Assembly: GCA_036269075.1 (NCBI GenBank) | Contig: DATASX010000088.1 | Span: 1 to 64,000, forward strand | DNA: 64,000 nt | From: Sporichthyaceae bacterium | GTDB taxonomy: Bacteria > Actinomycetota > Actinomycetes > Sporichthyales > Sporichthyaceae | Reading direction: 5' to 3' | Notes under the pieces: model-generated | Database searches by the model: none | What the model saw: only the letters and a program-made list of their open reading frames with translations | What the model was told of the DNA's origin: nothing | Position numbers and translations under genes: made by a program | Shown: positions 61,879 through 64,000 of the stretch, in pieces | How positions within the stretch are numbered: the stretch's first letter is position 1 | Layout of the letters: each line of letters starts with the position of its first letter

Positions 61879-62721
61879 TCAGTCAGTCGGCCGGCGCCCG
61901 CGGCAACCATGCAGCAGCGCCGTCATGAACCGGGCGGTCGGGTCGCGGAACGGTGCGCAGACGGTGAGCACCACGTCCGGGGACATGCCGGGGCTCTGCG
62001 CCCCGACCACCTCGATCGAATCGGCCCACCATTCGCCCCATTCCGACCCGCCCGCGATGACCTCACTGGTCGTGGTGTGCGAGATCTGCTCGAGACCGGC
62101 GCGTTCGAACATCACGGAGAGCTTGCGGCCGACCCACGGGTCCAGGCCCATGTCGGCGAACCACCCGCCGTCGCGGTAGGCGGCCCGGTGCGGCCCCGTC
62201 GCCGGGTGGGTCGGGTCGATCGGAACGACCGAGCCCCAGTCCCCGTCCTCGTCGACGAGCCAGCCACCGGGGCGCACCAGCGACGCCATCCGGTCCACCG
62301 CGGTCTGCGCCCCGTCCCGCAGCCAGTACAGCATCAGCCGCGAGCAGACCAGGTCGAACTGTCCGAGGTCGGCGAGGTCGTCGTTGAGGATGTCGTGCTG
62401 CAGCGCGCGCAGGTTCGGAATGCGCAGCTCCTTCAGGTAGCGCGCGTCGATGTCGGTCGCCACGACCTCGCCGTCCGGGCCCACCTGTTCGGCCAGCCAC
62501 CGGGCCATCGAGCCGTGTCCACCACCGACCTCGAGGCAGCGCCAGCCGGGCTGCACCAGGCCACGCGCCAGCCGCGACGTCGGGTCGAACAACGCCTCGA
62601 GCGCGGTCAGCCTGTCCCGCTCCGCGTCGACCCGACCCTCCGCCAGCAGCCGGTAGTCGCGACCACGATCGAGCACCTCGGTGCTCATCGTCTCGCCTGG
62701 GGCGAAATCGGTGGGTTGCAC
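61879..62721 (-). CDS. SAM-dependent methyltransferase
   Basis: A 280-residue class I methyltransferase. The SAM-binding motif I is CLEVGGGHGSMARWL near residue 62, motif II VVATDID near 86, and the substrate region has DLVCSRLMLYWLRDG near 122 and RPGGWLVDEDGDWGS. Substrate unknown. The GTG at 62721 follows GAGGAGG; an ATG at 62688 is possible. Its end is 13 bp from the convergent secreted-protein gene. Confidence 0.85.
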   Translation of the reverse strand: MQPTDFAPGETMSTEVLDRGRDYRLLAEGRVDAERDRLTALEALFDPTSRLARGLVQPGWRCLEVGGGHGSMARWLAEQVGPDGEVVATDIDARYLKELRIPNLRALQHDILNDDLADLGQFDLVCSRLMLYWLRDGAQTAVDRMASLVRPGGWLVDEDGDWGSVVPIDPTHPATGPHRAAYRDGGWFADMGLDPWVGRKLSVMFERAGLEQISHTTTSEVIAGGSEWGEWWADSIEVVGAQSPGMSPDVVLTVCAPFRDPTARFMTALLHGCRGRRPTD

Positions 62722-62801
62722 GGGGCCTCCTCGGTGGCGGAAACGTCGCCGATCCTGACACCGACGATCAAGGCCTCACAAGGGCTCGGTCGTCGGAGGG
62801 G

Positions 62802-64000
62802 TCAGTGCGGGTCGGTGATCATCCCGGCCCCGACGGTCACGTTGGTCGACTCGTCGATCAGGATGAAGCCGCCCGTGGTGCGGTTGTTCCGGTAGTCGTC
62901 GACGAACAACGGGACGGTCGTACGCAGCCGCACCCGGCCGATGTCGTTCAGGCCCAGCTCGCGATCGGTCTCGTCGCGGTGCAACGTGTTCACGTCGAGC
63001 CGGTACTGAATCTCCTTGACCAACGCCCGCGCGCTGCGGGTGGTGTGCTTGATGACCAGCTTCGTGCCCTCCCGCAGCGGGCTGGTGGCCATCCAGCTGA
63101 CCATCGCGTCGACGTCCTGGGTGACGGCCGGCATGTTGCGCGGCCGGCAGATCATGTCTCCCCGGGAGATGTCGAGGTTGTCCGTCAGCCGAACCACCAC
63201 GGACATCGGCGCGTAGGCCTCCTGGACGGGGCCCTCCAGGGAGTCGATGCCCTCGATCGTTGTCGAGAACCCGCTGGGCAGCACGGTGACCGTGTCGCCC
63301 GGCTTGAGCACACCACCGGCTACCTGACCGGCGTACCCGCGGTAGTCGCGATGCTTCGCAGTCTGCGGGCGGATCACGTATTGCACCGGGAATCGCACGT
63401 CGATCAGATTCCGGTCGCTGGCCACGTGCACATGCTCGAGGTGGTGCAGAAGTGACGGACCGTCATACCAGGGGGACACCGCGGAACGCTCCACCACGTT
63501 GTCGCCGTTGAGCGCCGAGATCGGGATGATCACCAGGTCGCGGATCCGCAGCCGGGCCGCGAACGCGGTGAACTCCTCCTGGATCTGCTCGAAGCGCTTC
63601 CGGTCCCAGTCGACGAGGTCCATCTTGTTGATCGCGACGACCAGGTGCGGCACCTGCAGCAACGAGGCCAGGAAGGCATGGCGGCGCGACTGCTCGACCA
63701 ACCCGTTGCGGGCGTCGACCAGGATGATCGCCAGGTCCGCGGTCGAGGCACCGGTGACCATGTTCCGGGTGTACTGGATGTGGCCCGGGGTGTCGGCGAT
63801 GATGAATTTCCGTGTGGGCGTTGCGAAGTAGCGGTAGGCGACGTCGATCGTGATGCCCTGCTCGCGTTCGGCCCGCAGGCCGTCAGTGAGCAGCGCGAGG
63901 TCGGTGTACTCACGGCCCTTGTCACGGCTGACCTGCTCGACGTGCTCGAGCTGGTCCTCGAAGATCGACTTGGTGTCGTAGAGCAGCCGACCGATCAGGG
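62802..64000 (-). CDS. cysN: Sulfate adenylyltransferase subunit 1 (5' end beyond window)
   Basis: GTPase subunit of ATP sulfurylase, which activates sulfate as APS. The visible 400 residues start inside the G domain: EHVEQVSRDKG, EREQGITIDVAYRYF (switch I), DTPGHIQYTRNM (switch II) and NKMDLVDWD are all present, then the EF-Tu-like beta-barrel domains with DNLDISRGDMICRP. The first codons lie past position 64000. No APS kinase domain is visible at the C-terminus, which ends ITDPH, so cysC would be separate. Confidence 0.95.
   Translation of the reverse strand, partial: LIGRLLYDTKSIFEDQLEHVEQVSRDKGREYTDLALLTDGLRAEREQGITIDVAYRYFATPTRKFIIADTPGHIQYTRNMVTGASTADLAIILVDARNGLVEQSRRHAFLASLLQVPHLVVAINKMDLVDWDRKRFEQIQEEFTAFAARLRIRDLVIIPISALNGDNVVERSAVSPWYDGPSLLHHLEHVHVASDRNLIDVRFPVQYVIRPQTAKHRDYRGYAGQVAGGVLKPGDTVTVLPSGFSTTIEGIDSLEGPVQEAYAPMSVVVRLTDNLDISRGDMICRPRNMPAVTQDVDAMVSWMATSPLREGTKLVIKHTTRSARALVKEIQYRLDVNTLHRDETDRELGLNDIGRVRLRTTVPLFVDDYRNNRTTGGFILIDESTNVTVGAGMITDPH
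63453..63465. repeat. Dispersed palindrome TGAC-N5-GTCA, copy 9
   Basis: TGACG-GAC-CGTCA, inside cysN; the core is identical to copy 7. Confidence 0.8.

Overview
The window is 64 kb of very GC-rich, densely packed DNA from an actinomycete. It carries whiA, rbpA, an Rv2175c-type DNA-binding protein, a PASTA kinase of the PknL group, a mycothiol-dependent maleylpyruvate isomerase-like protein, and actinobacterial DUF3099, DUF4404 and DUF5302 proteins. Genus cannot be fixed from sequence alone; a non-mycobacterial, carotenoid-forming lineage of the Frankia/Sporichthya kind would fit. No rRNA, tRNA, CRISPR array or insertion sequence was found. Most of the window is core chromosome; the unusual material is in repeats, palindromes and a few odd proteins.

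Layout. 0-9.4 kb: ctaB, divergent from a pentose-phosphate operon tkt-tal-pgi-zwf-opcA-pgl whose genes mostly overlap or abut. 9.4-11.4 kb: a SAV_6107-type HEPN protein behind a perfect SOS-box-like palindrome, an SDR oxidoreductase behind a TetR-like operator, and an ArsC-family protein. 11.4-20 kb: carotenoid region with three FAD-dependent desaturase-type genes, crtB and split lycopene cyclase crtYc/crtYd; metF sits inside it. 20-25.6 kb: thiamine genes (thiE, thiO, thiS, thiG) interleaved with the Rv2175c homologue and the pknL-like kinase. 25.6-29 kb: iron storage (bfd behind a DtxR/IdeR-like iron box, then bfr), threonine aldolase and class II DAHP synthase. 29-31.2 kb: poorly conserved lipoprotein and membrane genes, one of them apparently frameshifted. 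31.3-36.7 kb: pfkA, rbpA, secG and tpiA-pgk-gap. 36.8-38.7 kb: a secreted copper-protein candidate and an MpaB-type oxygenase. 38.8-47.8 kb: whiA, yvcK, rapZ, uvrC, a Rieske lipoprotein and uvrA. 48-53.4 kb: small enzymes, a peptidoglycan-binding/FkbM methyltransferase fusion, and a DUF222-HNH protein. 53.4-64 kb: ferredoxin, SCP2 protein, two crotonase-family genes, pheA, hydrolase, lipoprotein, uvrB, secreted protein, methyltransferase, and the 5'-truncated cysN running off the right edge.

How it works together. Central carbon metabolism is concentrated here: the oxidative and non-oxidative pentose-phosphate genes make NADPH, ribose 5-phosphate and erythrose 4-phosphate, the last being a substrate of AroG; pfkA, tpiA, gap and pgk cover upper and middle glycolysis. 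PheA continues the aromatic pathway towards phenylalanine. All three UvrABC subunits are encoded, at three separate loci.

The most interesting signals are not protein families. A short palindrome, TGAC-N5-GTCA, usually as CTGACG-N3-CGTCAG, occurs nine times perfectly and at least five more times with one mismatch, in genes and between them; my rough expectation for this base composition is under one. Three tandem 77-bp units fill the rapZ-yvcK gap and duplicate the yvcK start region, with relatives elsewhere that create false N-terminal extensions. A second dispersed element of about 90 bp occurs twice. The pfkA upstream region holds a cluster of direct and inverted repeats. crtB and crtYd overlap tail to tail by 124 nt.
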